From: HGM04593 sp045661225
GTDB lineage: Bacteria > Bacteroidota > Bacteroidia > Bacteroidales > Bacteroidaceae
NCBI GenBank assembly: GCA_045661225.1
Contig: JAZRFF010000002.1
Span: forward strand, 1-21,071
Direction: 5' to 3'
DNA: 21,071 nt
Every line of letters begins with the position of its first letter. The stretch's first letter is position 1. The translations under genes were made by a program, and so were the position numbers. Below, piece after piece: positions 15,275 to 21,071 of this stretch. The notes under the pieces were generated by a model. It was not told the DNA's origin and did no database searches. It saw nothing but the letters and a program-made list of their open reading frames with translations.

Positions 15275-15975
15275 CAGCACTCGTTCTTTAAAATAAATGT
15301 ATGGCACGCAGCAAGCCCGGCCGTTTCGGTGCGCAGACGCGAAGCGCCAAGACTCACAGGCACATAACCCGCCTTAACCGCAAGTTCCACCTCCTCGGGA
15401 CTGAAGTCCCCTTCGGGACCAACGAGTATAGTAACGTCCTCTCCCTGTTGTAATAATTCTTTATAGAGTCGTCTGTCACCATCGTAGCAATGAGCTATAA
15501 ACTTTGCTCCGCCACGTTCGGTTGTAACAAACTTTTTAAAGTCAGTCATCTCGCACACCAACGGTTTTGTATACTTTAACGACTGTTTCATTGCCGAGAC
15601 AACTATTCGTTCGACACGTTCACACTTTACAACCTTGCGCTCCGAGAAACGACAATTAAGGAAAGTTATAGCATCAAGACCAATCTCGGTAGCCTTCTCG
15701 GCGAGCCACTCAATGCGATCCATATTTTTTGTAGGCGCAATAGCAAGATGAAAATTTCCATTCCAATTCTTACGTACCTCGACAGCCTCGACCGGCTGTA
15801 CATAACAGTGCTTGCCGGCTATAGATGCAATTTCTGTAACATAAAGACGACCTGCGCCGTCAGTAATTTCAATTTTGTCTCCCACCGAAAGACGCAGGAC
15901 ACGCAAGGCGTGCGCAGCCTCTTCGTCCGACAGTTCCCACCTGTCAGCAATATCAGGGACATAGAAAAGTGCCAT
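15274..15975 (-). CDS. rsmE: 16S rRNA (uracil-1498-N3) methyltransferase RsmE
   Basis: SAM-dependent SPOUT-fold enzyme that methylates U1498 of 16S rRNA in the decoding region. It has 233 residues, normal length. A PUA-like N-terminal domain covers about 1-70 (HALRVLRLSVGDKIEITDGAG). The knotted domain has RIEWLAEKATEIGLDAI, LVGPEGDFSPEE at 184-195 and LGASRLRTETAGLAA at 209-223, the SAM-binding motifs. It starts 17 bases after the BFN gene and shares one base with the truA start, making an RNA-modification pair. Confidence 0.96.
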   Translation of the reverse strand: MALFYVPDIADRWELSDEEAAHALRVLRLSVGDKIEITDGAGRLYVTEIASIAGKHCYVQPVEAVEVRKNWNGNFHLAIAPTKNMDRIEWLAEKATEIGLDAITFLNCRFSERKVVKCERVERIVVSAMKQSLKYTKPLVCEMTDFKKFVTTERGGAKFIAHCYDGDRRLYKELLQQGEDVTILVGPEGDFSPEEVELAVKAGYVPVSLGASRLRTETAGLAACHTFILKNEC

Positions 15976-15992
15976 AGTATATAGATTTGTGT

Positions 15993-16556
15993 TTATTTAT
16001 TATCCGTTTCGTTATGCGCCGAATGACGAGAATCTATCTCCTCTTTCAGTTTCATTGCCAATTCATAATTTTCATCTTTCACAGCATTCTCCATTGCTGC
16101 ACGCAGAGTACTTTCGTCGGCCGCAGTAATGGGAATTGATATTGCGCCATTCACCTCGTCGCGCACGCACATTCTGTTTAAAAGTTCGTCCTCAATGTAT
16201 ACAGGCACACTTGCACGTAGCGCAAGTGCAATTGCATCGCTTGTACGGGAATCAATCACACGCAGTTCATCGCCCTGACGGTAATGAAGCTGTGCGTAAA
16301 AAGTACCGTCACAAATTTTATTTATAAGTACATATTGCAGTTTAATCTCAAAAGCATCGGACAACGAACCGAACAAATCGTGCGTAAGCGGCCTGAGAGT
16401 ATCTATCCCGCGCAGCGAAAAAGCAATAGCCTGCGCCTCGAGCAACCCCAGCGCAACAATTATCTTTCGCAGCCCCTCTTTCTCTTGCAACAAGAGCACG
16501 TGAGCACGACGGTCCGACGCCTTTGACATCATATCGGCAACAATCAATTCAACCAT
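15993..16556 (-). CDS. bifunctional nuclease (BFN/DUF151) domain protein with UVR motif
   Basis: It has 187 residues in two parts. The BFN/DUF151 domain covers about 5-130 and includes LGLLEAQAIAFSLRG and VIDSRTSDAIALALRASVPVYI, the family's most conserved block. A C-terminal UVR motif at about 150-177 (TLRAAMENAVKDENYELAMK) is the helical hairpin seen in UvrB/UvrC. Some plant BFN members have reported RNase and DNase activity; the activity of bacterial members is much less established. It lies 6 bases after the nucleoside transporter gene and 17 before rsmE. Nuclease action is inferred from the family only. Confidence 0.9.
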   Translation of the reverse strand: MVELIVADMMSKASDRRAHVLLLQEKEGLRKIIVALGLLEAQAIAFSLRGIDTLRPLTHDLFGSLSDAFEIKLQYVLINKICDGTFYAQLHYRQGDELRVIDSRTSDAIALALRASVPVYIEDELLNRMCVRDEVNGAISIPITAADESTLRAAMENAVKDENYELAMKLKEEIDSRHSAHNETDNK

Positions 16557-16562
16557 ACTGTA

Positions 16563-17852
16563 TTATGTTTTTTTATCCTTAAAAAGCAATGCAAAAAGTA
16601 CCGCTATCAACAGTGCATACCCCGCAAAGACGAGCCACGCCGCAGGCCAGTTACCCACTGTGTACAACACCTGTTTCATATTCGCAAAATCGTACACAGC
16701 AACCTGATGAGTAAAAGCATTCACTACCATTTGTGCCACAATAACGCCCATTGATGCCCCAAGACCGTTAGTAATAAGCATAAAAAGACCTTGCGCACTC
16801 GAACGCATTTCGGCCGGCACCTCTTTGTCGACAAACAGCGACCCCGAGATATTAAAGAAGTCGAAAGCGACACCATACACAATCATCGACAACACAAACA
16901 GGAACACTCCGGGAGAGCCGGGGTCACCAACGGCAAAAAATGCAAAGCGCAAAGTCCAGGCAAGCATAGCTATGAGCATCACAGTCTTTATTCCGTATCG
17001 TTTGAAGAAGAAAGGTATAAGCAATATACAAAGTGTCTCGGATAGTTGCGACAGCGATATAAGCATTGTTGTGTGACGCACTGCAAACGTATCGGCAAGA
17101 GCAGGGTCGGCTGCAAAGCTACCAATAAAAACATTCGCGAAGCTGTTAGACACCTGCAAGGCCGCACCGAGCAACATTGCAAATATAAAAAATATAGCCA
17201 TTCTCCGCTGTCCGAAAAGCCTGAAAGCATCTAAGCCAAGAACCGACGCGACTGTTTTTTTGCCACCCCGCACCGCGACCGGACATTCGGGCAACGTAAG
17301 CGAATAGAGTGCAAGCAACACGCCCCACACTGCCGAAGTAATAAACTGTTCATATCCGAATTGAAAACCCGTAAGATCGACAATCCACATCGACACAATA
17401 AAACCTATTGTTCCAAAAACCCTTATAGACGGGAATACCTTAACAGTATCCATTCCTTCCCTGCCAAGGATTGTATATGAGACAGAATTTGAAAGTGCTA
17501 ACGTAGGCATATAAAACACCACAGATAGCGTGTAGGTCCAGAAAAGGTCGTTAAAGGTCACTTCACCACCCTTAACCATACCTATGTAACCCGTTATTCC
17601 CATAAACAGCGCTGCTGCAAAGTGGCACAAGGCCAACAAACGCTGTGCTTGCACCCAACGGTCAGCAACTACGCCCATAAGAGCCGGCATAAAGATTGAA
17701 ACGATACCCTGAACCGAATAGAACCAGCCTATAGAACTACCCAGTCCCACGCTGTCAAGATAGCGTCCCATAGAGATTAAATAGGCTCCCCAAACGGCAA
17801 ACTGCAGGAAACTCAAAATCACGAGCCTTATTTTCACGTCCGAATTCTGCAT
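16563..17852 (-). CDS. nucleoside:H+ symporter, NupG/XapB-like MFS transporter
   Basis: Inner-membrane protein predicted to import nucleosides with protons. It has 429 residues and about twelve hydrophobic segments. The N-terminus (KIRLVILSFLQFAVWGAYL) and the following GSSIGWFYSVQGIVSIFMPALMGVVADRW closely match E. coli NupG (LQLKILSFLQFCLWGSWL, then MPALLGIVADKW). FFNISGSLFVDKEVPAEMRSSAQGLF in the second half is also typical. It starts after a 79-base gap from the DUF721 gene, in which I saw no clear promoter or terminator, and is followed closely by the BFN gene. Substrate range is not shown by the sequence. Confidence 0.9.
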   Translation of the reverse strand: MQNSDVKIRLVILSFLQFAVWGAYLISMGRYLDSVGLGSSIGWFYSVQGIVSIFMPALMGVVADRWVQAQRLLALCHFAAALFMGITGYIGMVKGGEVTFNDLFWTYTLSVVFYMPTLALSNSVSYTILGREGMDTVKVFPSIRVFGTIGFIVSMWIVDLTGFQFGYEQFITSAVWGVLLALYSLTLPECPVAVRGGKKTVASVLGLDAFRLFGQRRMAIFFIFAMLLGAALQVSNSFANVFIGSFAADPALADTFAVRHTTMLISLSQLSETLCILLIPFFFKRYGIKTVMLIAMLAWTLRFAFFAVGDPGSPGVFLFVLSMIVYGVAFDFFNISGSLFVDKEVPAEMRSSAQGLFMLITNGLGASMGVIVAQMVVNAFTHQVAVYDFANMKQVLYTVGNWPAAWLVFAGYALLIAVLFALLFKDKKT

Positions 17853-17931
17853 AACAAAAAAAAATTAACTGTTACTCTACAATGTCTATCGCCATACAAA
17901 CCATTGAGAGCCGTATTATGTTCGCCGTTTA

Positions 17932-18222
17932 TTACCTAAATACAATATCTGTTATAACTTGTGCCTTAACGTGGTCATTGAGCCTTTTTACAAGCGCCTT
18001 GCGGTTCATCAACAATTCTTGCCGAAGCACCGACGATGTAACTTTCACAAAAAGCACCTGATTATATATCTTAAGCTCTTTTGTGTATGTCTGCACCGCC
18101 TTTCCAAGCATTTGCGACCACGCCTGAATAAGCCTATATTCATTGAGCGGGGTCTCAAGACCTTCTTCGCGGCAAGTTGCACGCACAAGTTCCGAGATTG
18201 ATTTTATCTCTCCACGTCTCAT
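17932..18222 (-). CDS. DUF721 (DciA-like) protein
   Basis: Small 96-residue protein of the DUF721 family. DciA members of this family load the replicative helicase DnaB in bacteria without DnaC or DnaI; whether this one does so is inferred. The visible pattern is MRRGEIKSISELVRATCREE, then LIQAWSQMLGKAVQTYTKEL (conserved Trp and Gly), then LFVKVTSSVLRQELLMNRKALVKRLN, ending VITDIVFR. This is the typical Bacteroidota form. The start overlaps the recF stop by four bases (ATGA), so it is translationally coupled to recF. recF-DUF721 adjacency is also found in actinobacterial replication clusters. Confidence 0.88.
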   Translation of the reverse strand: MRRGEIKSISELVRATCREEGLETPLNEYRLIQAWSQMLGKAVQTYTKELKIYNQVLFVKVTSSVLRQELLMNRKALVKRLNDHVKAQVITDIVFR

Positions 18223-19331
18223 TTTTTTCTCTCTTTAAGCAGTGAAACTTCCCCTTTCACAACCTCGAACAGTTTATATTCACTCTCAATACCCTCGAGA
18301 ATACTATCTGTATGCTCGCGATTCACGTCGGTGATGAATATTTGCCCGAAGGCATCGCTCGACACAAGCGAGACTATCTGTTCCACACGTTGCGCATCGA
18401 GTTTGTCAAATATATCATCGAGCAACAACAGCGGCATTTCGCCACCCTTACTGCGCAGAAATTCAAATTGGGCAAGCTTTAGCGCAACAAGAAAACTCTT
18501 GTTCTGCCCTTGCGAGCCTTCACGCCTCAAGGGGTATCCGTCAAGCGACATCACCAGTTCGTCGCGGTGCGTACCCTTTGAAGTGTAGCCAAGGCCACGG
18601 TCATCGTTGCGCGATGCAGCAAGCAGCTCCACAAGATTCTCGTCGTTCAGGTGCGAACGGTAACGCAAAGAGACCTCTTCGTTGCCACCGGTTATCACCC
18701 TATGATACTGCGAGAAGGTTGGAATAAGTTCTTCTATAAAGCGCTTGCGTCCCTCATTTATGCGCATAGCCTCTACAGCCAGCATCTCTTCTATAAGTGA
18801 GAATATTTCACCGTCAGGCATACGCTCGGCACGCAACATTACGTTACGCTGTTGCAAAGCTCTGTTGTAACGTATGAGCGCGTGCATATATTCCTTGTCA
18901 TATTGCGAGATTACAACGTCCATAAAGCGGCGACGCTCCTCGCTGCCACCTGCGATAAGTTCATTGTCGGCAGGTGAGACCATCACCAACGGAATTGTGC
19001 CAATATGGTCCGACAGACGCTCGTAGGCCTTTTTATTGCGTTTGAAAAGTTTCTTGTCGCCACGCTTCAAGCCACAAGAAACCTCTTCGGCAATACCGCT
19101 GTCACTCTCATAGTTACCCTGTAGCATAAAGAAAGGCTCATCGTGCAGAATATTGGAATTATCGGTGCCGGCAATAGTGCTTTTGCAGAATGAAAGGTAA
19201 TAGACTGCATCAAGAAGATTTGTCTTTCCCATTCCGTTGCTGCCTATAAGACAGTTTATCTTCGGCGACAAGGTTATATTCACCTCGCGCAAATTCCGGT
19301 AATCAAGCAGTGAGAGTGTATTAATCTTCAT
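18219..19331 (-). CDS. recF: DNA replication and repair protein RecF
   Basis: SMC-like ATPase that helps load RecA at gaps through RecO/RecR. It has 370 residues, normal length. Walker A GSNGMGKT is at 30-37. The signature motif region is GSQGQNKSFLVALKLAQ, starting at 272. Walker B LLLLDDIFDKLD is at 301-312. VMVSPADNELIAGGSEERRRFMD is the conserved RecF middle block, and GYTSKGTHRDEL precedes the signature. The start at 19331 is preceded by an A/T-rich leader with a TAAATTTG promoter box. It heads a long minus-strand run of genes, and dnaN/gyrB are not adjacent. Confidence 0.96.
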   Translation of the reverse strand: MKINTLSLLDYRNLREVNITLSPKINCLIGSNGMGKTNLLDAVYYLSFCKSTIAGTDNSNILHDEPFFMLQGNYESDSGIAEEVSCGLKRGDKKLFKRNKKAYERLSDHIGTIPLVMVSPADNELIAGGSEERRRFMDVVISQYDKEYMHALIRYNRALQQRNVMLRAERMPDGEIFSLIEEMLAVEAMRINEGRKRFIEELIPTFSQYHRVITGGNEEVSLRYRSHLNDENLVELLAASRNDDRGLGYTSKGTHRDELVMSLDGYPLRREGSQGQNKSFLVALKLAQFEFLRSKGGEMPLLLLDDIFDKLDAQRVEQIVSLVSSDAFGQIFITDVNREHTDSILEGIESEYKLFEVVKGEVSLLKERKK

Positions 19332-19373
19332 TGGGTTAAATTGCTGTCTGTAAAAACTATATATTCCTTAGCG

Positions 19374-19381
19374 CAAATTTA
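19374..19381 (-). promoter_or_regulatory. candidate recF promoter, -7 box TAAATTTG
   Basis: The minus strand reads TAAATTTG, matching TAnnTTTG, 42 bases before the recF ATG. A TTTG at 19408-19405 lies 23 bases upstream, slightly long for a -33 box. It is divergent from, and close to, the promoter candidate for the TPR gene. Confidence 0.45.
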
Positions 19382-19454
19382 CGCAAAAACAGAAGATAAG
19401 TCCACAAAAAAATAAAAAAATCTCCTATTATTTTTCAGCAAACAATAATTTGAT

Positions 19455-19462
19455 TATTTTTG
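19455..19462 (+). promoter_or_regulatory. candidate promoter for the TPR gene, -7 box TATTTTTG
   Basis: TATTTTTG matches TAnnTTTG, with TTTTTC at 19431-19436 at about the right distance upstream to act as a -33 element. The leader to the ATG at 19540 would be about 70 bases. Confidence 0.45.
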
Positions 19463-19539
19463 CACCTTAGTTAAAGATTGCCTAATAGGCGTTGCCAAAA
19501 GCAATCGGTTAAATGAAAATAATAAAAAAAGATAAAATT

Positions 19540-20211
19540 ATGAGCAAAAAGAAGAACGAGACTCCAATCCTTGCCGATGAGGCACTTGGAAAGTCTGAAG
19601 CATTTGTAATCAAGAACAAAAAGACATTCACCGGCGTTGTTGCAGCTATTATTGTGTTAGTGGCAGCTTACCTTGCATACGCAAAATTCGTTGTAGAACC
19701 CCGTGAGACAGAGGCAAACAAGGCACTTGTTGCCGCATCGAACAACTTTGAGGCCGGCAACTATGCCGAATCTCTTGATGGTGACGGCATAAACCTTGGC
19801 ACAAAGGCCATTGCCGATGAGTACAGCGGTACAAATGCCGGCAACCTTGCAAACGTATATGCAGGCCTTGCCCTGGCGAAGCAGGAGAATTACGAAGAGG
19901 CAATCAGCTACCTTGAGGAATTCGACGGTAACGACCGAATTATTGCACAAAAAGTCAAACACGCTCTTGGCAACTGCTATGCACACACCGGCAACACAGA
20001 CAAGGCTATCAGCCTTCTCCTTGACGCCGCAGATGACGCAGAAAACGACGCTGTATCTCCATTCTGCTTGCGTGATGTTGCTGCTATGTACGAACAGCAG
20101 GGCAAAAACGACAAGGCTGTTGAGATTTACAACAGAATAAAGAACGAGTATCCTGCAAGCATTCTTGTTATAAGCGGCGAGATTGAGAGACAGTTAAACT
20201 CGGTAAAATAA
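19540..20211 (+). CDS. membrane-anchored tetratricopeptide-repeat protein
   Basis: It has 223 residues from the ATG at 19540, which gives the natural-looking N-terminus MSKKKNETPILADEALGKSE. An upstream in-frame ATG at 19513 would add nine basic residues and cannot be excluded. A single membrane segment lies at about 32-50 (GVVAAIIVLVAAYLAYAKF) and follows a basic cytosolic end, so the rest should face the periplasm. TPR-like helices include NLANVYAGLALAKQENYEEA, VKHALGNCYAHTGNTDKAIS and VAAMYEQQGKNDKAVEIYNR. The plan resembles YfgM-type proteins (one N-terminal helix plus TPRs), but that is an analogy only. It precedes ribH, with a terminator-like hairpin between. Confidence 0.85.
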   Translation: MSKKKNETPILADEALGKSEAFVIKNKKTFTGVVAAIIVLVAAYLAYAKFVVEPRETEANKALVAASNNFEAGNYAESLDGDGINLGTKAIADEYSGTNAGNLANVYAGLALAKQENYEEAISYLEEFDGNDRIIAQKVKHALGNCYAHTGNTDKAISLLLDAADDAENDAVSPFCLRDVAAMYEQQGKNDKAVEIYNRIKNEYPASILVISGEIERQLNSVK

Positions 20212-20228
20212 ATAGAATAAAACAATAC

Positions 20229-20261
20229 AAAGGCTGTCCATTCAATGTGACAGCCTTTTTT
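20229..20261 (+). terminator. intrinsic terminator or attenuator between the TPR gene and ribH
   Basis: AAAGGCTGTC (20229-20238) and GACAGCCTTT (20249-20258) form a perfect 10-bp stem with a 10-base loop, and the T-run extends to 20261. It starts 17 bases after the TPR gene stop, and only 13 bases lie between its end and the ribH ATG. No TAnnTTTG promoter box is seen between the two genes. Confidence 0.8.
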
Positions 20262-20274
20262 AATAATACGGAAT

Positions 20275-20757
20275 ATGGCAACAGAACTCAAAAACCTCTC
20301 GGATTACGACCCAAGCAAAGTTGCAAGCGGCAAAGGACGTAAAGTAGGCATTGTCTACGCCGAATGGAACAGCGATATTACATATGCTCTACGCGATGGC
20401 GCAATAAAAACACTTATCGATAACGGCGTCAACGAGAGCGATATAACACTCGCGAGCGTTCCCGGCAGCTTCGAGCTGATATTCGGGGCATCGCAGATGG
20501 TAAAAAGCGGCAATTACGATGCGGTGATAGCAATAGGCTGCGTGATACGTGGCGACACTCCGCACTTCGACTACATCTGCGAGGGAGTAACAGCCGGACT
20601 CGCAAAATTGAATGTCGAGTACAACACACCGGTCATATTCGGTCTTATAACCACCAACAATCTCCTGCAGGCACAGGAGCGCAGTGGCGGACGCTTAGGC
20701 AACAAAGGCGACGAGTGCGCAGTTACCGCACTGCAGATGATGGCACAATTCAAGTAA
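20275..20757 (+). CDS. ribH: 6,7-dimethyl-8-ribityllumazine synthase
   Basis: Penultimate enzyme of riboflavin synthesis, condensing the ribityl-aminouracil with 3,4-dihydroxybutanone phosphate. It has 160 residues. Trp31 is in AEWNSDIT, VPGSFELIFGASQM starts at 62, and the catalytic His97 is in IGCVIRGDTPHFDYICEG. LGNKGDECAVTALQMM ends the fold. The segment TTNNLLQAQERSGG, starting at 126, has Leu where many homologues (for example E. coli TTENIEQAIERAG) have Glu before Gln-Ala. No other rib genes are adjacent, so the riboflavin pathway is dispersed. No FMN riboswitch fits in the 63-base upstream gap. Confidence 0.96.
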   Translation: MATELKNLSDYDPSKVASGKGRKVGIVYAEWNSDITYALRDGAIKTLIDNGVNESDITLASVPGSFELIFGASQMVKSGNYDAVIAIGCVIRGDTPHFDYICEGVTAGLAKLNVEYNTPVIFGLITTNNLLQAQERSGGRLGNKGDECAVTALQMMAQFK

Positions 20758-20883
20758 AAGAGACTCATAGTCTACTCGCACGACCGGCACTTCAACCAGC
20801 AGGTTCCGTTAATCAGGAGCGCTGCCGCATTAAAAATGAGGCGCTACAATAAGTCGAGGAACAGACACGAAACGACATTTTAA

Positions 20884-20915
20884 ACAAAAAGAGTGTGCAC
20901 CCTGTGCACACTCTT
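20884..20915 (-). terminator. intrinsic terminator after the rubrerythrin-like gene, possibly bidirectional
   Basis: AAGAGTGTGCAC (20889-20900) and GTGCACACTCTT (20904-20915) form a perfect 12-bp stem with a 3-base loop. On the minus strand the stem runs straight into further T residues (TTTTTG), the form of a good terminator for the gene ending at 20938. On the plus strand it is followed by ACTATTTTAATTT, a poorer tail, but it could also end ribH transcripts. Confidence 0.8.
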
Positions 20916-20937
20916 ACTATTTTAATTTCCTCTTTAT

Positions 20938-21071
20938 TCAATTCTTAAAGTAGCGGTTGTACAACCCCTCAAAGCCCTTGCCGTGACGAGCCTCGTCCTT
21001 TGCCATTTCGTGAACAGTGTCGTGAATAGCATCGAGATTAAGCTCCTTGGCACGCTTGGCAATGCGATATT
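20938..21071 (-). CDS. rubrerythrin-like ferritin-fold protein, C-terminal end, cut by window edge
   Basis: Only the last 43 residues are visible: YRIAKRAKELNLDAIHDTVH, then EMAKDEARHGKGFEGLYNRYFKN and the stop. The EMAKDEARHG segment is the second metal-ligand helix (ExxH) of rubrerythrin-type diiron proteins, and GFEGLYNRYF is a common ending. There is no C-terminal rubredoxin domain, so any rubredoxin module would have to be N-terminal (as in reverse rubrerythrins) or absent. Members are peroxide-scavenging enzymes of anaerobes. The start and most of the protein lie beyond the right edge. Confidence 0.8.
   Translation of the reverse strand, partial: YRIAKRAKELNLDAIHDTVHEMAKDEARHGKGFEGLYNRYFKN

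Noticed and set aside
15275..15307. Upstream TruA start adding 11 residues
   Set aside because: It overlaps rsmE by 34 bases, while the ATG at 15274 gives the family N-terminus and a one-base stop/start overlap.
20761..20773. Small inverted repeat AGACT-CAT-AGTCT after ribH
   Set aside because: The stem is only 5 bp and no T-run follows, so it is a poor terminator; the 12-bp hairpin at 20889-20915 is a far better candidate.
20758..20883. 41-codon open frame continuing in frame after the ribH stop, ending at TAA 20881-20883
   Set aside because: It has no usable start codon at its beginning and no recognised family; a run of this length without a stop is unremarkable by chance. Stop readthrough or a remnant cannot be excluded but is unsupported.

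Overview
The window is a chromosomal, mostly housekeeping segment of a member of the Bacteroidota, most likely order Bacteroidales. The evidence is the protein sequences (EF-G, L3, L4, Obg and RibH all look Bacteroidales-like), the lineage-specific families DUF4831 and DUF3256, A-rich leaders mostly lacking Shine-Dalgarno sequences, and several TAnnTTTG boxes, the Bacteroidota -7 promoter element. I cannot fix the genus. I saw no insertion sequence, phage gene, CRISPR array, tRNA or rRNA.

Layout. (1) 1-5743, minus strand: the joined str and S10 ribosomal-protein operons, read rpsL-rpsG-fusA-rpsJ-rplC-rplD-rplW-rplB, with rplB cut by the left edge. tuf is absent between fusA and rpsJ. (2) 5904-8318, minus strand: hpt-adk-obgE, ending in a clear intrinsic terminator. 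(3) 8551-13022, plus strand: a secreted DUF4831 protein, ffh, folD and a secreted CapA-like protein, closely spaced. (4) 13012-19331, minus strand: recF, a DUF721/DciA-like gene, a NupG-type nucleoside transporter, a BFN-domain nuclease-like protein, rsmE, truA, an EamA transporter and a secreted DUF3256 protein, many joined by 1- or 4-base stop/start overlaps. (5) 19540-20757, plus strand: a membrane-anchored TPR protein and ribH, divergent from recF and separated from each other by a terminator-like hairpin. (6) 20938-21071, minus strand: the C-terminal end of a rubrerythrin-like protein.

How the genes work together. Regions 1-3 supply translation and protein export: ribosomal proteins, EF-G, the ribosome-assembly GTPase Obg and the SRP GTPase Ffh. 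They also supply nucleotide and one-carbon metabolism (Hpt, Adk, FolD). Region 4 mixes DNA replication and repair (RecF, DUF721), nucleoside uptake and RNA modification (RsmE, TruA).

No gene set here looks like a new defence, mobile or biosynthetic system. The observations worth a second look are regulatory: a perfect 12-bp hairpin in the fusA-rpsJ gap oriented as a terminator against the operon; a textbook Shine-Dalgarno before rplW in a lineage that rarely uses one; a palindrome at the expected start of the rpsL transcript; a long structured rpsL-rpsG gap; and a terminator hairpin placed 13 bases before ribH.
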